This document shows positions 1-9,232 of a stretch of 64,000 nucleotides of DNA, piece by piece. Positions within the stretch are counted from its first letter, which is position 1; each line of letters opens with the position of its first letter. Source of the DNA: Agromyces sp. Soil535 (GTDB taxonomy: Bacteria; Actinomycetota; Actinomycetes; Actinomycetales; Microbacteriaceae); assembly GCF_001428255.1 (NCBI RefSeq), contig NZ_LMRW01000024.1:314170-378169 (forward strand), written 5' to 3'. Made by a program: the position numbers and the translations under genes. A model generated the notes under the pieces. It was given only the letters and a program-made list of their open reading frames with translations. It did no database searches and had not been told where the DNA came from.

Positions 1-86
1 GCGCCGACCGTGAGCGAGTGCGCGTCGCTCGCGACGGGCGTACCGGTCTGGGTGGTGGTGGCGGGCGGGGACGTAGGGTTCGACAT
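1..86 (-). CDS. katA: Catalase, N-terminal part (runs off window)
   Basis: Only the first 28 codons are in the window. The visible peptide begins MSNPTSPPATTTTQTGTPVA and continues into SDAHSLTVG, the usual N-terminus of monofunctional haem catalases of the KatA type, which break down hydrogen peroxide in the cytoplasm. The ATG at 86 has a good ribosome binding site (AGAAGGA, about 5 bases upstream). It lies just downstream of, and on the same strand as, a Fur/PerR-like regulator, the classic furA-kat arrangement, so peroxide or iron control is likely. The call rests on a short peptide plus context. Confidence 0.75.
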   Translation of the reverse strand, partial: MSNPTSPPATTTQTGTPVASDAHSLTVG

Positions 87-210
87 GTCGTCCTTCTCTT
101 GTTCGGTGGATGGATGCCGCGACCGGCGGGCGCGCGCCGTGCGGGCACGACGAGCACCGCCCCGGTCGGGCGGTCGGCGCGCAGGGCGCCTGGCGAGCGG
201 ATGCCGCCGG

Positions 211-651
211 CTAGCCGGTGACCTCCCGCTGGCAGTCGGCGCAGAGGCCCCAGAAGGTGACCTCCGCGGTGTGGATGGCGAAGCCGCCGGTGTCCGATGG
301 CACGAGGCACGGCGGCTCGCCGACGACGCAGTCGACGTCCGCGACGGCATGGCAGCGCGTGCAGACGACGTGGTGGTGGTTGTCGCCGATGCGCCGCTCG
401 TAGAGGCCCGCCGATCCGGCGGGCTCGATGCGTCGCAGAAGGCCCGCCTCGGTGAGGGCACCGAGCACGTTGTAGACGGACTGGAGCGACGTGCCTGGCA
501 ACTCCCGCACGACCCGAGCGTGCACCGCGTCGGCGTCGAGGTGACCGGCGCCCGCGACGGCGTCGAGCACGGCGAGGCGTTGCACCGTCACCTTGAGGCC
601 CGCGGCGCGCAGGTGCGCCTCGGCCTCGTCGCGGTGCGTCGCAGTACCCAT
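211..651 (-). CDS. furA: Fur/PerR-family peroxide or iron regulator
   Basis: A 146-residue Fur-family repressor. Residues 10-80 form the winged helix (TVQRLAVLDAV, then SLQSVYNVLGALTEAGLL). The metal-binding half has HHH at 92-94, C97-x2-C100 and C137-x2-C140, the structural zinc site. Position directly upstream of catalase suggests a FurA/PerR-type peroxide sensor rather than a general iron regulator; that is inference. A TAGGGT -10 box lies 6 bases before the ATG, so the mRNA is probably leaderless, and an 11-bp inverted repeat covers the -35 region, which suggests autoregulation. Confidence 0.92.
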   Translation of the reverse strand: MGTATHRDEAEAHLRAAGLKVTVQRLAVLDAVAGAGHLDADAVHARVVRELPGTSLQSVYNVLGALTEAGLLRRIEPAGSAGLYERRIGDNHHHVVCTRCHAVADVDCVVGEPPCLVPSDTGGFAIHTAEVTFWGLCADCQREVTG

Positions 652-665
652 ACGGCGACCCTAGC

Positions 666-692
666 AGTTGTTTTGAATGACTCAAAACAACT
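666..692. promoter_or_regulatory. Fur/PerR box between furA and the TPR gene
   Basis: Perfect inverted repeat: AGTTGTTTTGA (666-676), spacer ATGAC, TCAAAACAACT (682-692). AT-rich in a GC-rich genome. On the minus strand it overlaps a TTGAGT -35 element placed 16 bases from the TAGGGT -10 of furA, so a bound regulator would block furA-katA transcription. Confidence 0.85.
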
Positions 693-739
693 CGGCACGG
701 TGCTCCTCGATGAGCGGATGCAGCGGCAGGATGGGAACC

Positions 740-1300
740 ATGACCGACGTGCCAGCACCCGAACCGCCCGAACCGCTCACGCCCGAGCTCGAGGAGACGA
801 TCGCCGAGATCTTCGGCATGCGCGACCGCGAGCGCATGCAGCCGACGATCGACGCGTTCCTCGCGCTGCTCGCCGAGCACCCGGGCCAGCCGGAGGTGCT
901 CTACGAGGTCGGCGGATCCTACGACACCGCCGGCGACGAGCAGACCGCGGCCGGCTACTACGAGGCCGCGCTCGCCGCCGGGCTCTCGGGCGACACGCTG
1001 CGCCGGTGCCTGCTGCAGTACGGCAGCACGTTGCGCCTCCTCGGCCGCTACCAGGACTCCGTCGCCGTGCTCGACCGGGCCCTCGCCGAATGGCCCGACC
1101 TGCCGTCGGTGCGGGTGTTCCATGCGCTGGGGCTCCATGCGGCGGGCCGGAGCGACGGCGCGGTCGGCGAGCTGCTGGCCCTCGTCGCCGACGCCGTACG
1201 CACGCCTGACGTGCTGCGCTACGAGGCCGCGCTCCACGGGAACGCCGGGTACCTCATCGGGCTCGATGCGGCGCGTGACGGGCGACCCGGCGCGGAGTGA
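740..1300 (+). CDS. Tetratricopeptide-repeat protein
   Basis: A 186-residue soluble protein starting MTDVPAPEPPEPLTPE. It has helical repeats matching the TPR_5 type: a region of about 40-140 contains LYEVGGSYDTAGDEQTAAGY followed by a run where chain length and cumulative position are compared (GRYQDSVAVLDRALAEWPDL). Such proteins are scaffolds for protein contacts; no partner is evident. An in-frame ATG at 731 could also be used; neither start has a strong ribosome binding site. Divergent from furA, sharing the Fur box region. Confidence 0.8.
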   Translation: MTDVPAPEPPEPLTPELEETIAEIFGMRDRERMQPTIDAFLALLAEHPGQPEVLYEVGGSYDTAGDEQTAAGYYEAALAAGLSGDTLRRCLLQYGSTLRLLGRYQDSVAVLDRALAEWPDLPSVRVFHALGLHAAGRSDGAVGELLALVADAVRTPDVLRYEAALHGNAGYLIGLDAARDGRPGAE

Positions 1301-1321
1301 CGGCGTCGCGGCATCCGTCAC
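1297..1321. terminator. Weak hairpin between convergent genes
   Basis: GTGACGG (1297-1303) pairs with CCGTCAC (1315-1321) around an 11-base loop, just after the TPR gene stop and facing the end of the opposite gene. No U-tract. Plausible bidirectional terminator. Confidence 0.4.
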
Positions 1322-1361
1322 CCCGGGCTTGCCGCGCCGAGCTCACCCGCCGTCGCGCAGG

Positions 1362-1898
1362 TCAGTGCACGAGCGAGCTCAGCCAGATGACGATCAGGCC
1401 GAGGCTCGCGGTGGCGGCCGCGCTGAAGAGGTTCCAGCCCCAGTGACTGCCGCGCCGCGCCGACGCGACCCAGCCGATCACGGCGAGCACCGCGACCCCG
1501 ACCCAGAGCGCGAGGTAGTAGCCGACGTACTCGTCGATCACGTTGAGGGCCGACAGGCCGAGGAACACGGCCGGCAGCACCATCGGAAGCAGCATGCCCC
1601 AGGAGTGCCTCACCGACGCGCGGGCGGCGGTGATGATCGACCGCCATCGGGTCTCGCCGACCTCCTCGCGGGCGATCGTGCCTGCGAAGACATGGGCCAG
1701 CCAGAACACGACGACCGCGCCGAGCGTGAACAGCAGCACCTCGAGGTCGGTCGCGGCCTCCCACCCGATGGCGATCAGCGTGCTGACGAGGATCACCCCG
1801 TAGACCGCCGACTCGGTGCGGTACGCACGCAGCACCACGGCGACCTGCTCGGCGACCACGTCGGGCAACCCCTCCGCCGGACCCTTCCTGCTCGCCAT
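1362..1898 (-). CDS. Hypothetical multi-pass membrane protein
   Basis: A 178-residue protein with about four membrane segments (near VYGVILVSTLIAIGW, LLFTLGAVVVFWLAHVFAG, LLPMVLPAVFLGLSAL, and ALWVGVAVLAVIGW, with a last one at the C-terminus). The ATG at 1898 is chosen because GGGAGGGG lies about 4 bases before it; the frame stays open further upstream but without a better start. No family was recognised with certainty. It sits alone, convergent with the TPR gene. Confidence 0.75.
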   Translation of the reverse strand: MASRKGPAEGLPDVVAEQVAVVLRAYRTESAVYGVILVSTLIAIGWEAATDLEVLLFTLGAVVVFWLAHVFAGTIAREEVGETRWRSIITAARASVRHSWGMLLPMVLPAVFLGLSALNVIDEYVGYYLALWVGVAVLAVIGWVASARRGSHWGWNLFSAAATASLGLIVIWLSSLVH

Positions 1899-2040
1899 GG
1901 CCCCTCCCCAGATGCCGTCCGTCCCGGCGAGGCACATCGTACCGCCGCACGCCGCCACGCGGCATCCGCTCAATCGTTCGTTCGATGCGACGCCCATGCG
2001 CGGCCTGCGAGCATGGAGGAACCCGAACCCTGGAGCATCC

Positions 2041-2502
2041 TTGTCACCGAAACGCCTCTTCCGCACGCTCGCCCTCGCCGAGGCCGTCACCTGGACGATC
2101 CTCATCGTCGCGATGGTCCTGAAGTACGCCGGCGGCGTCGACGCCGCGGTGCTCGTGGGCGGGTCGATCCACGGGTTCGTGTTCCTCGCGTACGCGTTCC
2201 AGGCCGTGCTCGTGGGCGTGAACCAGCGCTGGAGCGTCGGGCTCATCGCCTTCGCCGTGCTCACGGCGATCGTGCCCTACGCGACGATCCCGTTCGAGCT
2301 CCGGCTCGTGCGGCGCGGTCGGCTCGAGGGCGGGTGGCGGCGCGACCGCACCGACCATCCGGCCGACGACGGCTGGGTGAACCGGATGCTGCGCTGGTTC
2401 CTCGCGCGGCCGGTGCTTCTCACCGTCGTCGCGGCCGTCGGGGTCGCGGCCGTGTTCGCGGCGCTGCTCGTGGTCGGCCCGCCCGGCGGCCGCGAGGCGT
2501 GA
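2041..2502 (+). CDS. DUF3817-family membrane protein
   Basis: A 153-residue membrane protein of the DUF3817 type, recognised from the N-terminal pattern (SPKRLFRTLALAEAVTW followed by KYAGGVDAAVLVGGSIHGFV). Three membrane helices make the DUF3817 core in residues 8-90, then a basic cytoplasmic stretch and a last helix near 130-148. TTG at 2041 is taken as start because family members begin at this point and GGAG lies 6-9 bases upstream; an in-frame ATG at 1996 is the alternative. Function is not known. Confidence 0.82.
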   Translation: MSPKRLFRTLALAEAVTWTILIVAMVLKYAGGVDAAVLVGGSIHGFVFLAYAFQAVLVGVNQRWSVGLIAFAVLTAIVPYATIPFELRLVRRGRLEGGWRRDRTDHPADDGWVNRMLRWFLARPVLLTVVAAVGVAAVFAALLVVGPPGGREA

Positions 2503-2578
2503 GCCGGGCGCGAGGCGCCGGGCAGCGCGTGACGGGTCGCGCGAGCGGCCGCCCGCGGCATCCGGCACCATTGAACGC

Positions 2579-3394
2579 ATGCCCATCCTCAACAAGGACA
2601 TGTCGGTCTGCATCTCGCTCGCGGGGCGCCCGTCGAATCTCGGCACGCGCTTCCACAACTTCCTCTACGACGAGCTGGGCCTGAACTTCATCTACAAGGC
2701 GTTCACGACCGACGACCTCGAGGGTGCGGTGCGCGGCATCCGGGCGCTGGGCATCTGCGGATGCTCCGTGTCGATGCCATTCAAGGAGGCGGTGATCCCG
2801 CTCGTCGACGTCTTGGAGGCCTCGGCCGCGGCGATCGAGTCGGTGAACACGATCGTGAACGACGACGGCGTGCTCACCGCGTCGAACACCGACTACGAGG
2901 CGATCGCGATGCTCATCGACGAGCACGGGCTCGACCCCGCGCAGCGGGTGCTCGTGCGCGGATCGGGCGGCATGGCCAAGGCGGTGGTGGCGGCGTTCCG
3001 CGGGGCGGGGTTCGACGACCTGACCCTGGTCGCGCGCAATGCCGATGCCGGCCCGGCGCTCGCCTCGAAGTACGGGTATGCGTGGGTCGCCGATGACCCC
3101 GAGCCCGACTTCGACCTCATCGTGAATGTCACCCCGCTCGGCATGCACGGGGCGGATGCCGCGGCACTGGCGTTCGCGCCCGAGTTCATCGAGCGGGCGA
3201 CCACCGTGTTCGACGTGGTGGCGTTCCCCGCCGAGACGCCGCTCATCGTCGCGGGGCGTGCGGCCGGGAAGCACGTGATCTCGGGGGCCGAGGTGATCGC
3301 GCTGCAGGCCGCGCGCCAGTTCGAGCGGTACACGGGCGTGCCGCTCACGCGCGAACAGGTGGAGCGGGCGTCGGCGTTCTCGCGGGCGGAGTGA
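2579..3394 (+). CDS. Shikimate 5-dehydrogenase-like NAD(P)-dependent enzyme
   Basis: A 271-residue AroE-type dehydrogenase. The substrate domain has SVSMPFKEAV (catalytic-type lysine K69) and NTDYEA (about 103-108); the nucleotide domain has GSGGMAK (128-134). It resembles the shikimate dehydrogenase-like (SdhL / HI0607) group more than canonical AroE: the N-terminal substrate motif is CISLAGRPSN rather than an SxS pair, and the gene is not near other aro genes. Substrate is therefore uncertain. A weak CACCAT box lies 7 bases before the ATG, hinting at a leaderless message. Confidence 0.88.
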   Translation: MPILNKDMSVCISLAGRPSNLGTRFHNFLYDELGLNFIYKAFTTDDLEGAVRGIRALGICGCSVSMPFKEAVIPLVDVLEASAAAIESVNTIVNDDGVLTASNTDYEAIAMLIDEHGLDPAQRVLVRGSGGMAKAVVAAFRGAGFDDLTLVARNADAGPALASKYGYAWVADDPEPDFDLIVNVTPLGMHGADAAALAFAPEFIERATTVFDVVAFPAETPLIVAGRAAGKHVISGAEVIALQAARQFERYTGVPLTREQVERASAFSRAE

Positions 3395-3471
3395 GGCGGC
3401 GTCGGGCTGGGCGGAAGTCGGGCTTGATTCGCGTTCGGGCCTGCTCAGATCGAAGTTCACCCGATCGAACG

Positions 3472-3539
3472 TTTCTTCGGATGTCGTCCGATTCGAAGTT
3501 CTCCACAATCGACTATTTCTTCGGATACTCGTCCGATTC
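3472..3539. repeat. Two near-identical upstream repeats of the DUF222-HNH gene
   Basis: TTTCTTCGGATGTCGTCCG (3472-3490, continuing ATTC) and TTTCTTCGGATACTCGTCCG (3516-3535, continuing ATTC) lie 44 bases apart; each contains a CGGA...TCCG dyad. The second overlaps the expected -35 region of the downstream gene, whose -10 is TAGAAT at 3544. Probably a regulatory direct repeat. Confidence 0.6.
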
Positions 3540-3555
3540 CCGCTAGAATCGTGAC

Positions 3556-5070
3556 ATGCCCAGCGCCCCCGCCGCCCTCCTCGAACTGGAGGCAGCGTGT
3601 ATGGCGGCGGTCGAGACCTGGGCGGGGGCGCTGCTCGGCTCGTCGCTCGACGCCGAGTCCGACATCGGCGCCATGAGCGACGACGGACTCGTGCGCACCA
3701 CCGAGGCGCTTGCTCGCCTCGGCCGCCGTGTCGAGGCTCTGCAGGCCCGGTGTGCAGCCGGGCTCGCCGAGCGATCGCGCGGTGGCGACGCCGATCTCGC
3801 GCGACGACACGGGCACGCATCGGCCGAGCGCCTCATCGCGCAGACGACGGGTGGCCGGTACTCGGATGCCGCACGGCTCGTCACGGTGGGCCAGGCCACG
3901 AGTCGGCGGCAGTCGTTCTCGGGCGCACCGCTCCCGCCGCGTCACCCGCACGTCGCCACGGCGCTGGAGCGCGGTGTGCTCTGCGTCGCGGCGGCCGAGG
4001 TGATCCGTCGGTTCCTCGACCGTGTCGCTCCCGCGGTCGATCGCGATGCGGTCGAGGCCGCCGAGGAGCTGCTCGTCGATCGGGCACCAGTCGTCGGCAT
4101 CGACGGCCTCACGCGGCTCGTCAAGCAGCTCGAGGCGCACCTCGATCCCGACGGCGTCAAGCCACGCGAAGACGAGCTGCGGGCACGTCGAGCGCTTTCC
4201 ATCTGGGAGGACGCGGGCGGCATGATCAACCTCCGCGGCGCGTTCGACCCGGCGAACGGCGCACCGATCAAGCTCGCGATCGAGACGCTCGTGGGCGCGG
4301 AACTCCGCCGGGCCCGCGATGCCAAGCGACCGTTCGGCGAAGACTGGTCGGAAGACGGGCCGCAAGATCCCGAGCTTGGGGACGCCGCACTCGCCGACGA
4401 CCGCACGATTGCGCAGATGAACGCGGACGCCCTCGCCGACATCGCCCGGCTCTCGCTCTCGAGCGTCGATGCGCCGGCGGCACTTCGGTCCGCCATGGTC
4501 GTCACGCGCATCGATGTCGAGTCGCTCGAGTCCGGCAGCGGGCATGCCACGATCGACGGCGTCGACCAGCCCGTATCCGCAGCGACCGCGTGCGAGCTCA
4601 TCGCGTCGGCCGGGGTCACGCCTGTGCTCGTGCGTCGCGGCTCCGAGGTGCTCGACCTCGGCCGATCGGCGCGGCTCTTCTCCGCTGCGCAGAAGGTCGC
4701 GCTCGTCGAGCGCGATGGCGGATGCGCGTGGCCCGGGTGCCAGCGACCGCCGTCGCACACGCAGGCGCACCACATCGAATGGTGGAAGCGCGATCGCGGG
4801 CGAACGGATCTCGCGAACGGAATCATGCTCTGCAGCCACCATCACCATCGCGTCCACGACGACGGATGGGGGATCGTGATCCGAGACCGACGCAGTTGGT
4901 TCATTCCGCCGTCGCATCTCGACCCCGAGCAACGCCCGCGAGCGGGCAACATCGCGCCGAGTCATCTCGTCGGCCGACACCTCGCCGAACGAAGGCGCCG
5001 GTCGGAGGCGGGCTCCACGGTCGGAGCCGGGTCGCATCGCGCCGCGGCGGCGGTGCCGCTCGCCGGCTGA
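3556..5070 (+). CDS. DUF222 / 13E12-repeat HNH endonuclease-like protein
   Basis: A 504-residue protein with an N-terminal helical DUF222 region (about 20-330) and a C-terminal HNH nuclease fold: CAWPGC near 388-393, QAHHIEWW near 402-409, then [14 protein letters not shown]. This family (REP13E12 in Mycobacterium tuberculosis) is multi-copy in Microbacteriaceae; HNH residues look intact, so DNA cleavage is possible, but its role is unknown. A TAGAAT -10 sits 6 bases before the ATG, so the mRNA is probably leaderless. Preceded by a duplicated 23-24 bp element. Confidence 0.88.
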   Translation: MPSAPAALLELEAACMAAVETWAGALLGSSLDAESDIGAMSDDGLVRTTEALARLGRRVEALQARCAAGLAERSRGGDADLARRHGHASAERLIAQTTGGRYSDAARLVTVGQATSRRQSFSGAPLPPRHPHVATALERGVLCVAAAEVIRRFLDRVAPAVDRDAVEAAEELLVDRAPVVGIDGLTRLVKQLEAHLDPDGVKPREDELRARRALSIWEDAGGMINLRGAFDPANGAPIKLAIETLVGAELRRARDAKRPFGEDWSEDGPQDPELGDAALADDRTIAQMNADALADIARLSLSSVDAPAALRSAMVVTRIDVESLESGSGHATIDGVDQPVSAATACELIASAGVTPVLVRRGSEVLDLGRSARLFSAAQKVALVERDGGCAWPGCQRPPSHTQAHHIEWWKRDRGRTDLANGIMLCSHHHHRVHDDGWGIVIRDRRSWFIPPSHLDPEQRPRAGNIAPSHLVGRHLAERRRRSEAGSTVGAGSHRAAAAVPLAG

Positions 5071-5131
5071 GTGGCGCCCGCCTCGGCTGAGGAGCGCGCC
5101 GCCGGCTGAGCGGCGCGCCCGTGAGCGGCGC
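5064..5131. repeat. Degenerate short tandem repeats at the end of the HNH gene
   Basis: CGGCTGAGTGGCGC (5064-5077, contains the HNH stop codon), CGGCTGAGGAGCGC (5084-5097), CGGCTGAGCGGCGC (5103-5116) and a partial CGTGAGCGGCGC (5120-5131), spaced 17-20 bases. Looks like local tandem duplication of the gene end. Confidence 0.7.
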
Positions 5132-5142
5132 GCGCGCACGGG

Positions 5143-5148
5143 TAGACT
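5143..5148 (+). promoter_or_regulatory. -10 element of purL
   Basis: TAGACT at 5143-5148 in the spacer before purL. It predicts a roughly 55-base leader, unlike the many leaderless genes here. No riboswitch-like fold was recognised in the leader. Confidence 0.5.
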
Positions 5149-5209
5149 TCTCGGGTCAGGCATCCGCCCGCGGCATCCGCTCGCCGCCGTTCTCTGGAGC
5201 TCGCCACTC

Positions 5210-7555
5210 GTGACCACTGAAGCACCCGCCACGACCGCTGCCCCGAACGCGACGACCCCGACGCCGGTGCGCGACACCGTCGAGGTCGCCGCGGCCACGC
5301 CCGGGAAGGAGCAGCCGTACGCGGCGCTCGGACTGAAGCCCGACGAGTACGAGCGCATCCGCAACATCCTCGGCCGCCGGCCGACGAGCGCCGAGCTCGC
5401 GATGTACTCGGTCATGTGGAGCGAGCACTGCTCCTACAAGTCGTCGAAGATCTACCTTCGCCAGTTCGGCAAGAAGGTCACGCCCGAGATGAAGCAGCAC
5501 CTGATGGTGGGCATGGGCGAGAACGCCGGCGTGCTCGACATCGGCGAGGGCTGGGCGGTCACGTTCAAGATCGAGTCGCACAACCACCCGAGCTACATCG
5601 AGCCGTTCCAGGGCGCCGCGACCGGCGTCGGCGGCATCGTGCGCGACATCATCTCGATGGGCGCGCGACCCGTCGCGGTCATGGACGCGCTGCGCTTCGG
5701 CGCCATCGACCACCCCGACACCGCTCGCGTCGTGCACGGCGTCGTGTCGGGCATCAGCTTCTACGGCAACTGCCTCGGCCTGCCGAACATCGGGGGCGAG
5801 ACCTGGTTCGACCCGGTGTACCAGGCGAACCCGCTCGTGAACGCGCTCGCGGTCGGCGTGCTCCGCCACGAGGACCTGCACCTCGCGAACGCGAAGGGCG
5901 CCGGCAACAAGGTCGTGCTCTTCGGCGCCCGCACGGGCGGCGACGGCATCGGCGGCGCGTCGATCCTCGCATCCGACACGTTCGCCGAGGGCGGCCCCAC
6001 CAAGCGCCCCGCGGTGCAGGTCGGCGACCCGTTCGCCGAGAAGGTGCTCATCGAATGCTGCCTCGAGCTGTTCGCGGGCGACCTCGTCGAGGGCATCCAG
6101 GACCTCGGGGCGGCCGGCATCTCGTGCGCCACCTCCGAGCTCGCCTCCAATGGCGACGGCGGCATGTCGATCGTGCTCGACGACGTGCTGCTGCGCGACC
6201 CCACGCTCACGCCCGAGGAGATCCTCATGAGCGAGAGCCAGGAGCGCATGATGGCCATCGTGCGTCCCGAGAAGCTCGACGGGTTCCTCGAGGTCGTGAA
6301 GAAGTGGGACGTCGAGACGAGCGTGCTCGGCGAGGTCACCGAGACCGGCCGCCTCTCGATCACGTGGCGCGGCCAGGAGATCGTCAACGTCGACCCGCGC
6401 ACCGTCGCGATCGACGGCCCCGTGTACGAGCGTCCGGTCGCGTACCCGTCGTACCTCGGCGCGCTGCAGGCCGACGGGGCATCCGGCCTCGAGCGCCCCT
6501 CGACTCCCGAGGCGCTGCGCGAGCAGTTCATCGCCCTCGTCGGCTCGGCGAACCAGGCGGATGCCGCCTGGGTCACGAACCAGTACGACAAGTACGTGCT
6601 CGGCAACACGGCCCTCAGCTACCCCGACGACGCGGGCATGGTTCGCGTCGACGAGGAGTCGGGACTCGGCGTCTCGATCGCGACCGACGCGAACGGCCGC
6701 TACTCGCAGCTCGACCCGCGCCAGGGCGCGAAGCTGGCGCTCGCCGAGGCGTACCGCAACGTCGCCGTCAGCGGCGCCAAGCCCATGGGCGTCTCGGACT
6801 GCCTCAACTTCGGCTCCCCCGAGAACCCCGAGGTCATGTGGCAGTTCTCCGAGACGGTCGAGGGCCTCTCCGACGGGTGCCTCGAACTCGGCATCCCCGT
6901 CACGGGCGGCAACGTGTCGTTCTACAACCAGACCGGCGACGTGCCGATCCACCCGACGCCCGTGATCGCCGTGCTCGGCGTGATCGACGACGTCGCTCGC
7001 CGCATCCCGTCGGGCTGGCAGGACGACGGCCACAACATCTACCTCCTCGGCGACACTGCGGCCGAGCTCGACGGCTCCGCGTGGGCCGGCGTCGTGCACG
7101 ACCACCTCGGTGGTCGGCCGCCTGCGGTCGATCTCGGGCGTGAGAAGGCTCTCGCCGAGCTGCTGGCCGCGGCTGCGCTCGAGGGTCTCATCGACTCGGC
7201 ACACGACCTCTCCGACGGCGGCCTGGCGGTCGCCCTCGCCGAGGCCGTCGGCCGCTTCGGCGTCGGCGCGCGCATCGTGCTCGACGAGGTCGTGCACGAC
7301 GCCGGCATCGACACCGCCACGGCGCTGTTCTCCGAGTCGACGGGTCGCGTGATCGTGTCGGTCCCCCGCGAGGACGACGTGAAGTTCCGCGGCCTCTGCG
7401 AGGGCCGGGGGTACCCGGTGCGTCGCATCGGGGTGACGGATGCCGCATCCGGCTCGCTCGAGGTGCAGGGCGTGTTCACCGTGCCGGTCGACGAGCTCCG
7501 CACGGTGAACCGTGCGCCGCTCGCCGACGCGTTCGGCCCGATCGTCGGGTACTGA
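5210..7555 (+). CDS. purL: Phosphoribosylformylglycinamidine synthase, large subunit
   Basis: A 781-residue PurL of the small (PurLQS) class, which makes FGAM from FGAR, ATP and ammonia in purine synthesis. Visible motifs include [12 protein letters not shown] (about 66-77), KIESHNHPS with the catalytic-type histidine (near 120-128), [12 protein letters not shown], and in the second half GNVSFYNQT and HDLSDGG. The N-terminus has a 25-residue alanine/threonine-rich extension. GTG at 5210 has GGAG 14-17 bases upstream (in CTCTGGAGCTCG). purS and purQ are not in the window, so the glutaminase partner must be elsewhere. Confidence 0.96.
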   Translation: MTTEAPATTAAPNATTPTPVRDTVEVAAATPGKEQPYAALGLKPDEYERIRNILGRRPTSAELAMYSVMWSEHCSYKSSKIYLRQFGKKVTPEMKQHLMVGMGENAGVLDIGEGWAVTFKIESHNHPSYIEPFQGAATGVGGIVRDIISMGARPVAVMDALRFGAIDHPDTARVVHGVVSGISFYGNCLGLPNIGGETWFDPVYQANPLVNALAVGVLRHEDLHLANAKGAGNKVVLFGARTGGDGIGGASILASDTFAEGGPTKRPAVQVGDPFAEKVLIECCLELFAGDLVEGIQDLGAAGISCATSELASNGDGGMSIVLDDVLLRDPTLTPEEILMSESQERMMAIVRPEKLDGFLEVVKKWDVETSVLGEVTETGRLSITWRGQEIVNVDPRTVAIDGPVYERPVAYPSYLGALQADGASGLERPSTPEALREQFIALVGSANQADAAWVTNQYDKYVLGNTALSYPDDAGMVRVDEESGLGVSIATDANGRYSQLDPRQGAKLALAEAYRNVAVSGAKPMGVSDCLNFGSPENPEVMWQFSETVEGLSDGCLELGIPVTGGNVSFYNQTGDVPIHPTPVIAVLGVIDDVARRIPSGWQDDGHNIYLLGDTAAELDGSAWAGVVHDHLGGRPPAVDLGREKALAELLAAAALEGLIDSAHDLSDGGLAVALAEAVGRFGVGARIVLDEVVHDAGIDTATALFSESTGRVIVSVPREDDVKFRGLCEGRGYPVRRIGVTDAASGSLEVQGVFTVPVDELRTVNRAPLADAFGPIVGY

Positions 7556-7574
7556 GCCGGGACTCGGTGACCCC

Positions 7575-8075
7575 ATGAGCGGCGTGGACGAGCGGGAGCA
7601 CTACCCCGCCGACTACGCCGCGGCGCACGGATCGTTCAGCCTGATCCCCGCGGCCTACGTGTTCCTGTTCGACGGCGGCCGCGTGCTGCTGCAGCTCCGC
7701 GCGAACACGGGATACTACGACGACTGGTGGGGCGCGTCGGCCGCGGGGCACGTCGATCCCGGCGAGTCGGTGCTCACGGCGGCCGTGCGCGAGGCATCCG
7801 AGGAGCTCGGCATCGAGATCGCCGTCGACGACCTCGCCCCGCTCACGACGATGCACCGCACTGCGCCCACCGGGCTGGCCATCGACCAGCGCGTGGACTT
7901 CTTCTTCGCCTGTCGCCTGTGGAGCGGCACGCCCACCGCGCTCGAGGACAAGGCCGCCGAGCTCCGGTGGTTCGACCTCGACGACCTGCCGCCCAACGTC
8001 GTGCACCACGAACGCTGGGTGCTCGACGGAAGCCGCGGGGGCGCGCTCCGCGCGATCACCGCGTACGGGTTCTGA
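7575..8075 (+). CDS. NUDIX hydrolase
   Basis: A 166-residue protein with a complete Nudix box starting at about residue 58: GHVDPGES, then REASEELGIE. Nudix enzymes cleave nucleoside diphosphates linked to another group, or related pyrophosphates. The YYDDWWGASAAGHVDPGE pattern and C-terminal LRWFDLDDLP resemble broad-specificity NTP/sugar-nucleotide members. It starts 19 bases after purL, so it is probably co-transcribed; any functional tie to purine synthesis (house-cleaning of nucleotides) is inference. Confidence 0.92.
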   Translation: MSGVDEREHYPADYAAAHGSFSLIPAAYVFLFDGGRVLLQLRANTGYYDDWWGASAAGHVDPGESVLTAAVREASEELGIEIAVDDLAPLTTMHRTAPTGLAIDQRVDFFFACRLWSGTPTALEDKAAELRWFDLDDLPPNVVHHERWVLDGSRGGALRAITAYGF

Positions 8076-8077
8076 CC

Positions 8078-8326
8078 ATGGAACTCGTGCTTCCGATCGT
8101 CGCCGGGCTCTTCGCCGCGGCGCTCGTCGTCGGGATGACGGTACGTGCAGTGAGGGCGCCTCGTGGACAACGGATGCGCGCCGCGTTCGGCCCGATCATG
8201 GGCGCCGGCGAAACATACCAGGAACTGCATACCGGCCAGAAGGGCCTGCAGGACTCGGTGATCGAGTCGATCCAGGAGCAGGAGCACGGCGGCGGCTCCG
8301 AGCGCGGCGCCGACGGCGAGCGCTGA
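8078..8326 (+). CDS. Small single-pass membrane protein
   Basis: An 82-residue protein, two bases after the NUDIX stop. MELVLPIVAGLFAAALVVGM is one membrane helix; the rest is a cytoplasmic tail with a charged, glutamine- and glycine-rich end (SIQEQEHGGGSERG). No family recognised. ATG at 8078 is the only sensible start; a GGTTCTGACC stretch gives no clear ribosome binding site, so translation may be coupled to the NUDIX gene. Confidence 0.65.
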   Translation: MELVLPIVAGLFAAALVVGMTVRAVRAPRGQRMRAAFGPIMGAGETYQELHTGQKGLQDSVIESIQEQEHGGGSERGADGER

Positions 8327-8327
8327 G

Positions 8328-8732
8328 GTGGCCGCCCGCCCGCAGTCATCCACCGCGGCCATGGTGGCGCTACTGGCCTGGACCACCGGTTTCCTGGTCG
8401 GCACGACGACGCACATCGTCGACCTGGTGGTCGGTGGCGCCGATGTCTACGCGGGCTTCCCGCCGGGCGTACGGCTGTTCTGGGTGTCGCTGACCCTGCT
8501 CGACCCGCTCACGGTCGTACTTCTCTGGCTGCGGCGGCGGGCCGGTGTCGTGGTCGGATGCCTCGTGATGGCCGCCGATGTGTCCGTGAACTGGACGGTG
8601 GCGGCCGTCACGGGTGAACTCACGTTGTTCGGCCTGGTCACGCAGTCCGCTTTCGCCGTCGTCGTGTTCGGCACGGCGCCGCTGCTCTGGCGCGCGTTCG
8701 CGGGCAGTCGTACATCCCCGATGCCGGCGTGA
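8328..8732 (+). CDS. Hypothetical four-helix membrane protein
   Basis: A 134-residue membrane protein with helices near residues 10-28, 45-65, 72-92 and 98-118 (for example LFWVSLTLLDPLTVVLLWL and VVGCLVMAADVSVNWTVAAV). The GTG at 8328 begins one base after the previous stop (TGAGGTG), suggesting translational coupling; an in-frame ATG twelve codons in (MVALLAW) is the alternative. No named family. Confidence 0.7.
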   Translation: MAARPQSSTAAMVALLAWTTGFLVGTTTHIVDLVVGGADVYAGFPPGVRLFWVSLTLLDPLTVVLLWLRRRAGVVVGCLVMAADVSVNWTVAAVTGELTLFGLVTQSAFAVVVFGTAPLLWRAFAGSRTSPMPA

Positions 8733-8786
8733 TCCACCACCACCGGTCGGCGCTGCACCGGCACGGACGCGCACTTGCACGGATAC

Positions 8787-8804
8787 TAGTAAGCGCGCAT
8801 ACTA
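8787..8804. promoter_or_regulatory. Candidate operator of the SRPBCC-EVE-MarR operon
   Basis: TAGTA (8787-8791), spacer AGCGCGCA, TACTA (8800-8804); the wider sequence also repeats ATACTA directly. It ends 5 bases before the first start codon of an operon whose last gene is a MarR repressor, so autoregulation by that MarR is likely. Confidence 0.6.
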
Positions 8805-8809
8805 ATCAC

Positions 8810-9232
8810 ATGATCGAGCTCGGCGCAGGCACCGCCACTTCCACCGCACGTCCGTCGGCGTATTTCGCCCGTTGGCTCGACCACGCGACCTGGTCGGAGT
8901 GGTCGCCGGACACCGAATGGGTCCGGATCGAGGAGCCGGTCATCGTGGGCTCCCGCGGATCGATGAAACCGAAGGGCGGACCGACCGTGAGGTTCCAGGT
9001 CAAGGCGCTCCGACCGGACGCCGAGTACACGGATACGACGTCGTTCCCGGGCGCACGGCTCGACTTCCAGCACACGGCAGCCGAAGTCGATGGGGTGACT
9101 CACCTCGAGGTGAACGTCACCATGACCGGCGTGCTCGCCTCGGTCTGGGCGAAGGTCGTCGGTGGCCGCTTCGCCACATCCGTTCAGCAGGACCTCGACC
9201 GACTCGTCGCGCTCGTGGAAGCCCGACCGTGA
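8810..9232 (+). CDS. SRPBCC-family (START-like) protein
   Basis: A 140-residue protein of the polyketide-cyclase/SRPBCC fold: an N-terminal FARWLDHATWSEWSPDTEWV segment, a series of beta strands (TVRFQVKALRPDAEYTDTT, THLEVNVTMTGVLA) and a long C-terminal helix (SVQQDLDRLVALVEA). Such proteins bind hydrophobic ligands in a central pocket. ATG at 8810 (MIELGAG) is preferred over an upstream ATG at 8729 because the dyad operator lies between them. The stop overlaps the next gene's GTG (GTGA). Confidence 0.82.
   Translation: MIELGAGTATSTARPSAYFARWLDHATWSEWSPDTEWVRIEEPVIVGSRGSMKPKGGPTVRFQVKALRPDAEYTDTTSFPGARLDFQHTAAEVDGVTHLEVNVTMTGVLASVWAKVVGGRFATSVQQDLDRLVALVEARP

Noticed and set aside
5156..7576. 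806-codon open frame opposite purL
   Set aside because: It is the high-GC mirror of purL: arginine, alanine and aspartate-rich with no domain, and purL is unmistakable.
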